A program made the translations under genes and the position numbers. A DNA stretch of 64,000 nt from Neobacillus dielmonensis (GTDB lineage Bacteria; Bacillota; Bacilli; Bacillales; Cytobacillaceae). Positions 10,178 to 18,505 of the stretch are shown here, piece by piece. Each line of letters starts with the position of its first letter. The first letter of the stretch is position 1. The notes beneath the pieces were generated by a model, which worked only from the letters and a program-made list of their open reading frames with translations, did not search any database and was not told the DNA's origin. Where the stretch lies: the NCBI RefSeq assembly GCF_000612665.1, contig NZ_HG942046.1:124001-188000 (forward strand), given 5' to 3'.

Positions 10178-11128
10178 ATGATGAGAAAGGTGCTTATTTT
10201 GTTTATAGTTGGTTTGGCTGCTTTAGTTTTTGTAAATAATCCCATAGTGAATCATTATCTGGCTGAATTAACAGAATCCGCCCTGCCTGTAGCTAATGGT
10301 TCGGATTCACTTTATCAAAGTATTGTTAAAAATGCACCTACATATGAAAAACCACCGTCTGACGCAAAAATTGACCAGGTATGGAAAGCGATGCCTGGAT
10401 ATAACGGTTTAAAGGTAGACATAGAAGCATCTTATAAGAATATGAGGAAAAATGGTGTTTTTGATAAGGATCGGCTTGTATATACACAAGTAAAACCAAA
10501 AGTACATTTGGAAGATTTACCTCCTTCACCCATTTACAGGGGCCATCCTGATAAACCGATGGTATCGTTTATTATCAATGTTGCGTGGGGGAATGAATTT
10601 TTGCCGGACATTCTTAAAACATTAAAAGAGCATCATATATCGGCCAGTTTTTTTCTTGAAGGGAATTGGGTGAAAAAAAATCCCGAGCTTGCCAAAATGA
10701 TTGTTAGTGCGGGACATGAGGTGGGAAACCATTCGTATTCCCACCCTGATATGGCAAAGTTAACCGCTTCTCAAACCAGAGAGCAAATTACCAAAACAAA
10801 TGACATTATTGAAGCAGTAACGGAGCAGAAAAGTATATGGTTTGGACCGCCAAGTGGTAGTTATCGTGATGAAACGGTCAAGATTGCCAACGAATTAAAC
10901 ATGAAAACCGTTTTGTGGACAGTAGATACCATTGATTGGCAAAGGCCAACTCCTGCCGCTCTTATAAACCGTGTGATCACCAAAGTGGATAATGGATCGA
11001 TGATTTTAATGCATCCTACGGAATCCACTGCTAAAGCCCTTGATCAGTTAATTACGGAGATTGAGAAAAAGAATTTAAAGATTGGAACGGTTTCAGAACT
11101 AATGAATGAAGAAAGAATTTTGAAATAG
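10178..11128 (+). CDS. ylxY: Sporulation-associated polysaccharide deacetylase-like protein YlxY
   Basis: 316 residues: N-terminal membrane anchor or signal segment (KVLILFIVGLAALVFV), then a NodB-type domain from about residue 125. The second NodB motif is present as GHEVGNHSYSHPD, and later motifs as FGPPSGSYRDE and ILMHPT. The first motif, normally FDDG, reads INVAWGNE, so the usual metal-binding and base aspartates are absent and classical deacetylase activity is doubtful; this substitution is shared by B. subtilis YlxY. The start at 10178 is chosen because of GGAGGGGG just upstream; an in-frame codon at 10118 has no such site. Confidence 0.88.
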   Translation: MMRKVLILFIVGLAALVFVNNPIVNHYLAELTESALPVANGSDSLYQSIVKNAPTYEKPPSDAKIDQVWKAMPGYNGLKVDIEASYKNMRKNGVFDKDRLVYTQVKPKVHLEDLPPSPIYRGHPDKPMVSFIINVAWGNEFLPDILKTLKEHHISASFFLEGNWVKKNPELAKMIVSAGHEVGNHSYSHPDMAKLTASQTREQITKTNDIIEAVTEQKSIWFGPPSGSYRDETVKIANELNMKTVLWTVDTIDWQRPTPAALINRVITKVDNGSMILMHPTESTAKALDQLITEIEKKNLKIGTVSELMNEERILK

Positions 11129-11148
11129 GAGGAAAGGATATCTAAAAG

Positions 11149-11177
11149 TTGGATAAAATAGTCATTATAGGTATAAT
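11149..11177 (+). promoter_or_regulatory. Candidate sigma-A promoter for mlpA
   Basis: TTGGAT (11149-11154), 17 bases, TATAAT (11172-11177). A perfect -10 with correct spacing, 47 bases before the mlpA start. Confidence 0.65.
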
Positions 11178-11223
11178 TAAGTATTGGATACGAGCATCCG
11201 CTGTATAGACAGGAGGAAGTCGA

Positions 11224-12462
11224 TTGATAAATAAACACACATGCCAAAATGGAGTAAGAATTGTTCTAGAACAAATTCCTAGCGTTCGGTCCGTTGCAAT
11301 TGGAATCTGGATTGGAACTGGTTCTAGAAATGAAAATCCAGAAACAAACGGGGTATCCCATTTCCTTGAACACATGTTTTTCAAAGGAACAACCACCAAA
11401 TCGGCTAAAGAAATAGCTGAATCCTTTGACAGCATTGGTGGCCAGGTGAATGCATTCACCTCGAAAGAGTATACTTGCTATTATGCAAAGGTTCTCGATA
11501 CACATTCAAAATTTGCCTTGGATGTATTAGCAGATATGTTCTTCAACTCCACCTTTGTAGATGAAGAATTAACAAAGGAAAGAAATGTAGTTCTTGAAGA
11601 AATAAAAATGTACGAAGATACTCCGGATGACATTGTTCATGATTTGCTAAGCCAGGCGGTATATGGAAACCACCCGCTTGGATATCCGATTCTTGGCACA
11701 GAGCAAACACTTAATACCTTTACTGGTCAATCACTTAAGGATTATATTCATCAAAGATATATCCCAGAAAACGTCGTAATCTCCATAGCGGGGAATGTAC
11801 CGGAAGCCTTTATTTATGAAGTGGAAAAGTATTTTGGGTCCTATGAAGGAGGAAACCAGGAAACAATAGAAAATCCACCCGTTTTTCATGCGAATCGCAA
11901 GTCTAAAAAGAAAGATACCGAGCAGGCTCATTTATGTATCGGTTTCGAAGGCTTAAAAGTGGGGCATGAGGACGTTTATAGTTTGATCACCTTGAATAAT
12001 ATATTGGGCGGCAGCATGAGCTCAAGATTATTTCAAGATGTTCGGGAACAAAGGGGATTAGCTTATTCCATTTTCTCTTATCATTCCGCTTATCAGGATA
12101 GCGGGATTGTCACGATTTATGGAGGAACAGGCGCAAAGCAGCTTAATGTCTTGTTTGATACCATTCAGGAAACACTGGAAAAATTGAAACAAGACGGCAT
12201 TACGGAGAAGGAACTTACCAACAGCAAGGAGCAACTCAAAGGAGGACTCATGCTCAGCTTAGAAAGCACTAATAGCCGCATGAGCCGAAATGGCAAGAAT
12301 GAGCTTCTCTTAAAGCGTCATCGTACATTAGATGAGATTATCGATGAAATTGACCAGGTTACAAAAACCGGTGTGGACGAAATGGCAAGAAAAGTGTTTA
12401 ATGATCATTTTTCAGTTTCATTGGTAAGTCCGGACGGGGATTTGCCTGTAAATTTAAGATAA
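11224..12462 (+). CDS. mlpA: M16 family zinc metallopeptidase MlpA (YmxG)
   Basis: 412 residues. The inverted zinc motif HxxEH is present as HFLEH (46-50), with the downstream Glu in ERNVVLEEIKMYEDTP. The C-terminal half carries the non-catalytic M16 repeat (GGSMSSRLFQDVREQRGLAYS). B. subtilis MlpA (YmxG) is the ortholog by position. The start is TTG with AGGAGG at 11211-11216, seven bases away. Its own candidate promoter lies just upstream. Confidence 0.93.
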   Translation: MINKHTCQNGVRIVLEQIPSVRSVAIGIWIGTGSRNENPETNGVSHFLEHMFFKGTTTKSAKEIAESFDSIGGQVNAFTSKEYTCYYAKVLDTHSKFALDVLADMFFNSTFVDEELTKERNVVLEEIKMYEDTPDDIVHDLLSQAVYGNHPLGYPILGTEQTLNTFTGQSLKDYIHQRYIPENVVISIAGNVPEAFIYEVEKYFGSYEGGNQETIENPPVFHANRKSKKKDTEQAHLCIGFEGLKVGHEDVYSLITLNNILGGSMSSRLFQDVREQRGLAYSIFSYHSAYQDSGIVTIYGGTGAKQLNVLFDTIQETLEKLKQDGITEKELTNSKEQLKGGLMLSLESTNSRMSRNGKNELLLKRHRTLDEIIDEIDQVTKTGVDEMARKVFNDHFSVSLVSPDGDLPVNLR

Positions 12463-12570
12463 ATGCTATAATTCATTAGCTTATACCGATTGTTCACTTT
12501 CCTTTTCGTTAGTCTAAAGTGGGACTTCCCGCTATACACTAGTAGAAAAGGAGAGGAGGAGCCACTTAAA

Positions 12571-12810
12571 ATGAGACTAAGTGAATTAAGCGGTAAAGAA
12601 ATAGTGGATGTAAAGAAGGCAGAACGTCTTGGTGTGCTCGGTCAAACCGATTTAGAGATTAACGAGTCAACAGGACAAATTCAGGCCTTGTTAATACCGT
12701 CATTGAAATGGTTTGGTTTCCGAAAACAAGGAGAAGAAATTAGGGTTCCTTGGCAGCATATCAAAAAAATTGGCTCGGATATGATTATTATAGATGTACC
12801 AGAGGAATAA
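12571..12810 (+). CDS. ymxH: YlmC/YmxH family PRC-barrel protein
   Basis: 79 residues from the ATG at 12571 (MRLSELSGKEIVDV), which follows AAAAGGAGAGGAGG; a longer in-frame start at 12490 is not supported. It is a small PRC-barrel-like protein of the YlmC/YmxH family, usually placed in sporulation-related regions; its molecular role is unknown. It is followed by a very strong terminator and precedes the dipicolinate synthase genes. Confidence 0.88.
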   Translation: MRLSELSGKEIVDVKKAERLGVLGQTDLEINESTGQIQALLIPSLKWFGFRKQGEEIRVPWQHIKKIGSDMIIIDVPEE

Positions 12811-12862
12811 TAGGTAACTCTGGAAAGTTTGCGAAAATTGGATAGAAACATCTTTTTGTGAT

Positions 12863-12901
12863 AAAAGCCCAAGCAAAACAACTTTTGCTTGGGCTTTTTT
12901 T
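12863..12901 (+). terminator. ymxH terminator
   Basis: A perfect 16-bp stem, 12863-12878 with 12883-12898, loop CAAC, then T residues; A-rich on the other side. One of the strongest terminators in the window. Confidence 0.93.
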
Positions 12902-12922
12902 ATTTTCATAGGCAGGAAAACT

Positions 12923-12951
12923 CACAGTTTGGTTGGTTCTTACATAAGATG
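12923..12951 (+). promoter_or_regulatory. Candidate sigma-K promoter for dpaAB
   Basis: CACA (12923-12926), 16 bases, CATAAGAT (12943-12950), which fits the sigma-K pattern mACm-N16/17-CATAnnnT. Family knowledge: B. subtilis spoVFAB is expressed in the mother cell under sigma-K. The site lies about 60 bases before the dpaA start. Confidence 0.6.
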
Positions 12952-13012
12952 TGGAAGTGATAAAGCAATACGAATTTCTGCAGGATTTTAATAAAAGAAG
13001 GTGAATGCTTTC

Positions 13013-13915
13013 ATGCTGACAGGAATGCAGATAGCCATTATCGGCGGGGATGCCAGGCAACTGGAAATTATCCGGAAATTAACGGAATTAGATGCACGTT
13101 TATCGCTAATTGGTTTTGAGCAGCTTGACCATGCTTTTACAGGAGCGGTCAAGGAAAAGTTAGATGAGGTTGATTTTGCTAATATAGATGCGATTATTTT
13201 GCCAGTTGCAGGCACCAATCAAGAAGGACAGGTGGAAACAATTTTTTCCAATGAGAAGGTTGTTTTGACGGAAGACATACTTTCAAAAACCCCTGAGTAT
13301 TGCACGATTTATTCTGGAATAAGCAATTCCTATCTAAATGAAATAGTAAAGCAATCTAAACGAACTTTAATTCAGCTATTTTCAAGGGATGATGTTGCTA
13401 TCTATAATTCCATTCCAACCGTTGAAGGCACAATCATGATGGCGATTCAGCATACTGACTTCACAATCCATGGGTCGAACATCACCGTGTTAGGATTGGG
13501 AAGGTGTGGAATGAGCACTGCCAGAGCATTTCATGCCCTTGGTGCAAAAGTCAAAGTTGGAGCAAGAAAAAGTGAACACCTTGCTAGAATTACAGAAATG
13601 GGTGTCACACCGTTTCATCTAAGCAATATTGTCAAAGAAGTGGCTGACACAGATATTTTAATTAATACCATACCCTATCAAATTGTCAGTGCTGCTGTGA
13701 TTTCAAAGCTGCCGCCCCATACCTTGATTATTGACATTGCCTCAAAACCAGGAGGGACCGATTTCCGTTACGCAGAAAAGCGAGGCATAAAAGCATTGCT
13801 AGCGCCCAGTCTGCCAGGAATCGTAGCCCCAAAAACCGCTGGGCAAATTCTAGCGGATGTTCTTTCGCAATTACTCCAGGATGACCTTACGAACCGAAAG
13901 GGGAAAGGAAAATGA
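13013..13915 (+). CDS. dpaA: Dipicolinate synthase subunit A
   Basis: 300 residues. Also called spoVFA. N-terminal MQIAIIGGDARQLEIIRKL and a Rossmann motif VLGLGRCGMSTARAF (about 160) indicate an NAD(P)-dependent dehydrogenase-like subunit. With DpaB it oxidises dihydrodipicolinate to dipicolinic acid in the mother cell for the spore core. The ATG at 13013 (MLTGMQ) is preferred over an upstream GTG because AAGAAGGTGA sits eight bases before it and it matches the family start. Overlaps dpaB by four bases. Confidence 0.95.
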   Translation: MLTGMQIAIIGGDARQLEIIRKLTELDARLSLIGFEQLDHAFTGAVKEKLDEVDFANIDAIILPVAGTNQEGQVETIFSNEKVVLTEDILSKTPEYCTIYSGISNSYLNEIVKQSKRTLIQLFSRDDVAIYNSIPTVEGTIMMAIQHTDFTIHGSNITVLGLGRCGMSTARAFHALGAKVKVGARKSEHLARITEMGVTPFHLSNIVKEVADTDILINTIPYQIVSAAVISKLPPHTLIIDIASKPGGTDFRYAEKRGIKALLAPSLPGIVAPKTAGQILADVLSQLLQDDLTNRKGKGK

Positions 13916-14511
13916 GTTTACAAGGTAAGAGAATTGGATTTGGTTTAACCGGCTCCCATTGTACGTATGATGCTGTTTTTCCAGAAATAGAGAAGCTTGT
14001 GCAAGCCGGAGCAGAAGTGGTGCCAGTAGTGACACACACAGTTAAAAATACTGATACTAGGTTTGGCAAAGGGGAGGATTGGGTAGAACGGATCGAAGAT
14101 TTAACAGGCAATAAAGTCATCGATTCAATCGTTAAGGCCGAACCCTTAGGACCAAAAATCCCACTCGATTGCATGGTTATTGCGCCACTAACAGGCGTAT
14201 CTATGAGTAAATTTGCCAATGCAATGAATGATAGTCCCGTATTAATGGCAGCAAAAGCAACCTTGCGAAATTTAAAACCAGTGGTACTTGGGATATCGAC
14301 CAACGATGCACTTGGCCTAAATGGGGTTAATTTAATGAGGTTAATGGCTACCAAAAATATTTTCTTTATACCATACGGCCAAGATGATCCAATTAAGAAG
14401 CCGAACTCCATGGTGGCTAGAATGACCATGTTGGTTGAAACCGTGGAAGCAGCTCTAGAAGGAAGGCAGATCCAGCCTGTTTTGGTAGAACGTTATAAAG
14501 ATGGTGACTAA
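13912..14511 (+). CDS. dpaB: Dipicolinate synthase subunit B (flavoprotein-like)
   Basis: 199 residues of the flavoprotein (PF02441-type) fold: GKRIGFGLTGSHCTYD at the start, MVIAPLTGVSMSKFANA and SPVLMAAKATLRN. It forms the dipicolinate synthase complex with DpaA. Also called spoVFB. The ATGA overlap with dpaA argues for one transcript driven by the sigma-K-like promoter. Confidence 0.95.
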   Translation: MSLQGKRIGFGLTGSHCTYDAVFPEIEKLVQAGAEVVPVVTHTVKNTDTRFGKGEDWVERIEDLTGNKVIDSIVKAEPLGPKIPLDCMVIAPLTGVSMSKFANAMNDSPVLMAAKATLRNLKPVVLGISTNDALGLNGVNLMRLMATKNIFFIPYGQDDPIKKPNSMVARMTMLVETVEAALEGRQIQPVLVERYKDGD

Positions 14512-14577
14512 TTTAATTCCCTATATAAATATGGTTATTTCTTTAATAGAATATGATAAAATAGATTAATCATTCAT

Positions 14578-14662
14578 CAGTGGGTTCATTTTTGAGAGCA
14601 GGACCCGCTGGTGAGTTACCAATAATTGAAACGCTGGAGTAAATCGAGAAGAAGTGACCAGC
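14578..14662 (+). promoter_or_regulatory. Structured leader upstream of asd
   Basis: The RNA can form a 10-bp stem, 14578-14587 with 14601-14610 (CAGTGGGTTC / GGACCCGCTG, with two G-T pairs), followed by a second pairing of GCTGG (14633-14637) with CCAGC (14658-14662); the segment GCTGG at 14607-14611 could pair with the same CCAGC. No T-box sequence and no lysine riboswitch core was recognised. No T run follows, so control, if any, would more likely be at translation or by protein binding. Confidence 0.4.
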
Positions 14663-14686
14663 TAGTATAGGAAGGGGAAACATAGT

Positions 14687-15736
14687 ATGAATCAGCAAAA
14701 TGGATTTCACGTTGCTGTTGTAGGGGCAACAGGTGCAGTTGGACAACAAATGATCAATACACTAGTTAAGCAAAACTTCCCTGTAAGCAAGCTAACACTA
14801 TTGTCATCATCACGTTCAGCAGGCAAAAAAGTAACAGTTAATGGTGAGGAAATCACTATTCAAGAGGCAAAACCTGAAAGCTTTGAAGGGGTTGATATTG
14901 CTCTATTCAGTGCTGGCGGCAGTGTCTCTAAAGAACTGGCCCCAGAGGCAGCTAAACGTGGAGCAATCGTTGTGGACAACACAAGTGCATTCCGTATGGA
15001 TGCTGATAAGCCGTTAGTTGTCCCAGAAGTAAACGAAGACGATTTGAAAACTCATAATGGGATTATCGCCAACCCTAACTGTTCTACCATCCAAATGGTG
15101 GTAGCTTTAGAACCAATTCGCAAACAATATGGCTTGAAAAAAGTGATCGTTTCCACTTACCAAGCAGTGTCTGGAGCGGGTGCTGCTGCCATCCAGGAAC
15201 TTATGGATGAAACAAAGGCTGTTTTAGCAGATGAAGCATTTGAGCCAAAGCTTCTTCCAGTAAAAGCTGATAAAAAACATTATCAAATTGCATTTAATGC
15301 TATTCCGCAAATTGATAAATTCCAAGAAAATGGTTATACATTCGAAGAAATGAAAATGATAAATGAGACAAAGAAAATAATGCATTTACCAGAGCTTCAG
15401 GTTTCTGCTACTTGTGTCCGGCTTCCAGTCCCTGTAGGGCATTCAGAATCTGTGTATTTTGAGATTGAGGCGGACGGAGTTAGTGCGGATGAAATTAAAG
15501 CATTGTTAAAGGATGCGCCTGGTGTCGTGCTGCAGGATGATCCAGAAAATCAAGTTTATCCAATGCCTGCTGATTGCGTAGGAAAAAATGAGGTTTTTGT
15601 AGGTCGTATTCGGAAAGACATAGATGAAGCCCGCGGTTTTCATATGTGGGTAGTATCCGATAACCTCCTCAAGGGCGCAGCCTGGAATTCTGTACAAATT
15701 GCCGAAAGTTTAGTCAAATTAGGCTTAGTAAAATAA
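14687..15736 (+). CDS. asd: Aspartate-semialdehyde dehydrogenase
   Basis: 349 residues. NADP-binding [10 protein letters not shown] at the N-terminus, catalytic Cys in [11 protein letters not shown] (about 130), and the active-site region [14 protein letters not shown]. It converts aspartyl phosphate to aspartate semialdehyde, the branch point to lysine, dipicolinate, threonine and methionine. It has GGAAGGGGAAAC before the ATG. It begins the asd-dapG-dapA unit behind dpaAB. Confidence 0.96.
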   Translation: MNQQNGFHVAVVGATGAVGQQMINTLVKQNFPVSKLTLLSSSRSAGKKVTVNGEEITIQEAKPESFEGVDIALFSAGGSVSKELAPEAAKRGAIVVDNTSAFRMDADKPLVVPEVNEDDLKTHNGIIANPNCSTIQMVVALEPIRKQYGLKKVIVSTYQAVSGAGAAAIQELMDETKAVLADEAFEPKLLPVKADKKHYQIAFNAIPQIDKFQENGYTFEEMKMINETKKIMHLPELQVSATCVRLPVPVGHSESVYFEIEADGVSADEIKALLKDAPGVVLQDDPENQVYPMPADCVGKNEVFVGRIRKDIDEARGFHMWVVSDNLLKGAAWNSVQIAESLVKLGLVK

Positions 15737-15768
15737 GCAACATCAATAAAGGCAGGTTTGGGATCACT

Positions 15769-17013
15769 ATGAAGATCATTGTACAAAAATTTGGCGGTAC
15801 ATCTGTGAGAGATGAAAAAAGCAGAAAACACGCACAACGCCACATAGAAAAAGCAATCGCTGAAGGCTATAAAGTGGTAGTGGTGGTTTCGGCGATGGGC
15901 AGGAGCGGAGATGCTTACGCAACTGATACCCTTCTTTCTTTAGTAGGCGGTAATTTAAGTAAGATATCAAAGCGGGAACATGATTTGCTTCTGTCCTGCG
16001 GCGAAGTAATTTCTAGTGTGGTTTTCACGAATATGCTTTTGGAAAGCGGAATTCACGCAGCTGCATTAACTGGTGCTCAAGCAGGATTCCGAACAAACAG
16101 TGATCATACGAATGCTAAAATTATCGAAATGAAATGCGACCGTTTGTTAAGAGAACTAGAAAACCATGATGTGATTGTTGTTGCCGGCTTCCAAGGTGCC
16201 GCAAAAAATGGGGATGTAACAACGATTGGCCGCGGCGGGAGTGATACCTCTGCAGCTGCGCTCGGAGCAGCTCTAAACGCAGAGTGGATTGATATCTTTA
16301 CCGATGTAGAAGGCATTATGACCGCAGACCCGCGCATTGTTGAAAATGCTCGGCCGCTATCTGTCGTAACCTATAATGAGGTTTGTAACATGGCTTATCA
16401 GGGAGCTAAAGTCATTCATCCAAGAGCCGTGGAAATTGCCATGCAGGCCAAGGTGCCAATTCGTATCCGTTCAACCTATTCGGAAACACCGGGTACATTG
16501 GTTACTTCCTTAAATAAGCAAAATCGCGGTAGTGATATTAGGGAACGGCTAGTTACCGGAATCGCTCATGTATCCAATGTCACACAAATTAAAGTATTTG
16601 CGAAAAAAGAGCAATATTATTTGCAGGCTGAAGTGTTTAAAGCAATGGCAAATGAACAAATCAGCGTAGACTTTATCAACATATCTCCTAATAGTGTCGT
16701 ATATACGGTGACGGATGAAATGGCTGATCGTGCCATAAAAGTATTACAGGATTTAGGCCATGAACCGGTTGTCGAAAGGCATTGTGCAAAAGTATCCGTT
16801 GTAGGGGCAGGGATAGCAGGTGTACCAGGGGTAACCTCCAAAATTGTATCAGCCTTATCTGATCAAGGCATTCGAATCCTGCAATCGGCTGATAGTCATA
16901 CAACCATTTGGGTATTAGTTAAACAGGATGATCTAGTAAAATCGGTTAATGCATTACATGATGCCTTTCAATTAGAGGAAGAGACCATGGAATATAATCT
17001 TTCCGATATATAA
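15769..17013 (+). CDS. dapG: Aspartate kinase I (diaminopimelate-sensitive type)
   Basis: 414 residues. Amino acid kinase domain with IVQKFGGTSV at the start and GRGGSDTSAAALGAAL, then two ACT domains (VSNVTQIKVFAKK; KVSVVGAGIAGVPGV). It phosphorylates aspartate. The position between asd and dapA matches B. subtilis dapG rather than lysC, and no lysine riboswitch is seen upstream. Its ribosome binding site (GGCAGGTTTGGG) is weak. Confidence 0.94.
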   Translation: MKIIVQKFGGTSVRDEKSRKHAQRHIEKAIAEGYKVVVVVSAMGRSGDAYATDTLLSLVGGNLSKISKREHDLLLSCGEVISSVVFTNMLLESGIHAAALTGAQAGFRTNSDHTNAKIIEMKCDRLLRELENHDVIVVAGFQGAAKNGDVTTIGRGGSDTSAAALGAALNAEWIDIFTDVEGIMTADPRIVENARPLSVVTYNEVCNMAYQGAKVIHPRAVEIAMQAKVPIRIRSTYSETPGTLVTSLNKQNRGSDIRERLVTGIAHVSNVTQIKVFAKKEQYYLQAEVFKAMANEQISVDFINISPNSVVYTVTDEMADRAIKVLQDLGHEPVVERHCAKVSVVGAGIAGVPGVTSKIVSALSDQGIRILQSADSHTTIWVLVKQDDLVKSVNALHDAFQLEEETMEYNLSDI

Positions 17014-17079
17014 ACTGGTAAAAAGGCTTATTAGTCAATTTAGCAGGCTACTAACCAGTGGTTTGAGAGGAGTAAGATA

Positions 17080-17952
17080 ATGGTTCATTTCGGGAGAGTA
17101 TCTACGGCAATGGTAACCCCTTTTGACCATAAGGGGCATATTGATTTTGCAAAAACCACAAAGCTAGTTAATTATTTAATTGATAATGGGAGCGAATCAC
17201 TTGTGATCGCAGGTACTACTGGTGAATCGCCAACATTATCAAAAGAGGAAAAACTGGCTTTGTTTGCACATGTTGTTAAGGTGGTTAATAAAAGAATTCC
17301 TGTCATTGCAGGTACTGGCAGCAACAATACCTATGCTTCCATTGAGTTGACCAAGAAAGCGGAACAGCTTGGAGTCGATGGAATCATGGTTGTAGCTCCC
17401 TATTATAACAAACCAAATCAAGAAGGCTTATATCAGCATTTCCAAGCAGTGGCGGAGGCAACAACGCTTCCAGTTATGATCTACAATATTCCCAGTAGAT
17501 CAGTTGTTACCATATCTCCTGAAACAGTGATTCGTTTATCCAAAATACCAAATATTGTTGCAGTAAAGGAAGCAAGTGGCGATTTAAATGCAATGACAAA
17601 AATTATTGCAGGTACTGATGAAGACTTCGATTTATACAGTGGAGATGACAGCATGACCATCCCGGTTCTGTCCATTGGGGGTGCCGGAATAGTTTCTGTG
17701 GCATCTCATGTAATTGGAAATGAAATACAAAGAATGGTTGGCTCATTTTTCGAAGGAAAAGTTCAAGAGGCTGCAAAATTACACCAACAGCTGTTGCCAT
17801 TAGTCCAAGAGTTATTTGCTGCCCCTAGTCCTGCACCTGTTAAGACCGCCTTACAAATTAAGGGATTAGATGTAGGCTCTGTCAGACTACCTCTAGTAGG
17901 GTTGACGGAGCAAGAACGTAATACACTAATATCAATCTTAAATAATATTTGA
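17080..17952 (+). CDS. dapA: 4-hydroxy-tetrahydrodipicolinate synthase
   Basis: 290 residues, (beta/alpha)8 barrel. GTTGESPTL near residue 45, catalytic Tyr in VMIYNIPSRS (about 135), Schiff-base Lys in NIVAVKEASGD (about 163). It condenses pyruvate with aspartate semialdehyde; its product feeds lysine, peptidoglycan and, through DpaAB, dipicolinate. GAGAGGAG precedes the ATG. A strong terminator closes the unit. Confidence 0.96.
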   Translation: MVHFGRVSTAMVTPFDHKGHIDFAKTTKLVNYLIDNGSESLVIAGTTGESPTLSKEEKLALFAHVVKVVNKRIPVIAGTGSNNTYASIELTKKAEQLGVDGIMVVAPYYNKPNQEGLYQHFQAVAEATTLPVMIYNIPSRSVVTISPETVIRLSKIPNIVAVKEASGDLNAMTKIIAGTDEDFDLYSGDDSMTIPVLSIGGAGIVSVASHVIGNEIQRMVGSFFEGKVQEAAKLHQQLLPLVQELFAAPSPAPVKTALQIKGLDVGSVRLPLVGLTEQERNTLISILNNI

Positions 17953-17956
17953 CAAA

Positions 17957-17987
17957 AAAAGTCAGCCAAATTGGCTGGCTTTTTTTG
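17957..17987 (+). terminator. dapA terminator
   Basis: AGTCAGCC and GGCTGGCT arms around AAATT (the arms pair with one G-T), flanked by an A run and a T run, five bases behind the dapA stop. Confidence 0.9.
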
Positions 17988-18057
17988 ATTCCCGGTCATC
18001 CTTTAGAAAGGAATTGTAAAAGCGATAAAAACCAAACAATTTGCTAAAAATTTTGAA

Positions 18058-18085
18058 TGGACAAAATGCTAGTCTTTTATATAAT
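18058..18085 (+). promoter_or_regulatory. Candidate sigma-A promoter of the pectate lyase locus
   Basis: TGGACA (18058-18063), 16 bases, TATAAT (18080-18085). It reads toward the pectate lyase gene but is now separated from its start by about 420 bases, including a mobile repeat. An AAAAGGGGG followed by a 14-codon TTG ORF (18123-18167) lies just downstream; this may be chance. Confidence 0.5.
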
Positions 18086-18146
18086 ATCCCTGAACACTAA
18101 AGGAAGCATAAAAAGGGGGAACTTGAAAGAATTTAATTCGGATTTT

Positions 18147-18162
18147 TTGAAAACGTTTGCGA
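18147..18162 (+). promoter_or_regulatory. cre-like catabolite repression box
   Basis: TTGAAAACGTTTGCGA matches the CcpA-binding pattern WTGNAANCGNWWNCAW with one mismatch. It lies 60 bases downstream of the candidate promoter, before a pectin-degrading gene, where CcpA repression would be expected. Another LacI-family regulator could also use such a site. Confidence 0.55.
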
Positions 18163-18203
18163 ATTAGGAAAACTGGTATGTGGTACGTAAGAGATTTTGA
18201 AAA

Positions 18204-18480
18204 GGCTCAAATAAACGCTAATGTTGATTTTTTTTAACTCTGTTGATTGGAGCGGAAGGCGCTCGAATCCTCGAAAATCCTCAATTATGCTATCGCATAA
18301 TTTTGTGCGAAGAAAGTTCATGGCTGCTTTCCTTGTGCTATCGCATTTTCTTCGTGCGTCGGCGGATTCGAGGATGAATTTCAGTGTACTGAGGGGAGTA
18401 CGGGGCCGAAGAGGCTCTCCGGCACGCCCGGGGAAAGCGAGCCGCTGGAGCGGAAATCAACACCAAAATTCAGCAGTGCC
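18204..18480 (+). mobile_element. MITE-like palindromic element, long form, copy A
   Basis: 277 bp. The left end GGCTCAAATAAACG and right end ATTCAGCAGTGCC are degenerate inverted repeats of the cleaner ends of copy C. Inside are the shared blocks GTTGATTGGAGCGG and GGAGCGGAAATCAAC. It is flanked by TTTGAAAA (18196-18203) and TATGAAAA (18481-18488), an 8-bp near-perfect duplication. The extra hairpin segment, about 18272-18390, is present. It does not code for a transposase; open frames through it are judged spurious. It sits between the cre-like box and the ribosome binding site of the pectate lyase gene. Confidence 0.75.
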
Positions 18481-18505
18481 TATGAAAAAAGGGAGAGTGA
18501 GTGTC

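Noticed and set aside
14512..14686. Lysine riboswitch or T-box before asd/dapG
   Set aside because: No T-box consensus and no lysine-box core was recognised; only generic stems are present.
18123..18167. 14-codon leader peptide (TTG start) ahead of the pectate lyase gene
   Set aside because: Start spacing to AAAGGGGG is too short and the peptide shows no regulatory codon pattern; the cre-like box overlaps it.
18221..18481. In-frame upstream extension of the pectate lyase ORF through repeat copy A
   Set aside because: The 87 extra codons come from the mobile repeat (basic, Arg-rich, no signal peptide), and the natural signal peptide begins behind the repeat.
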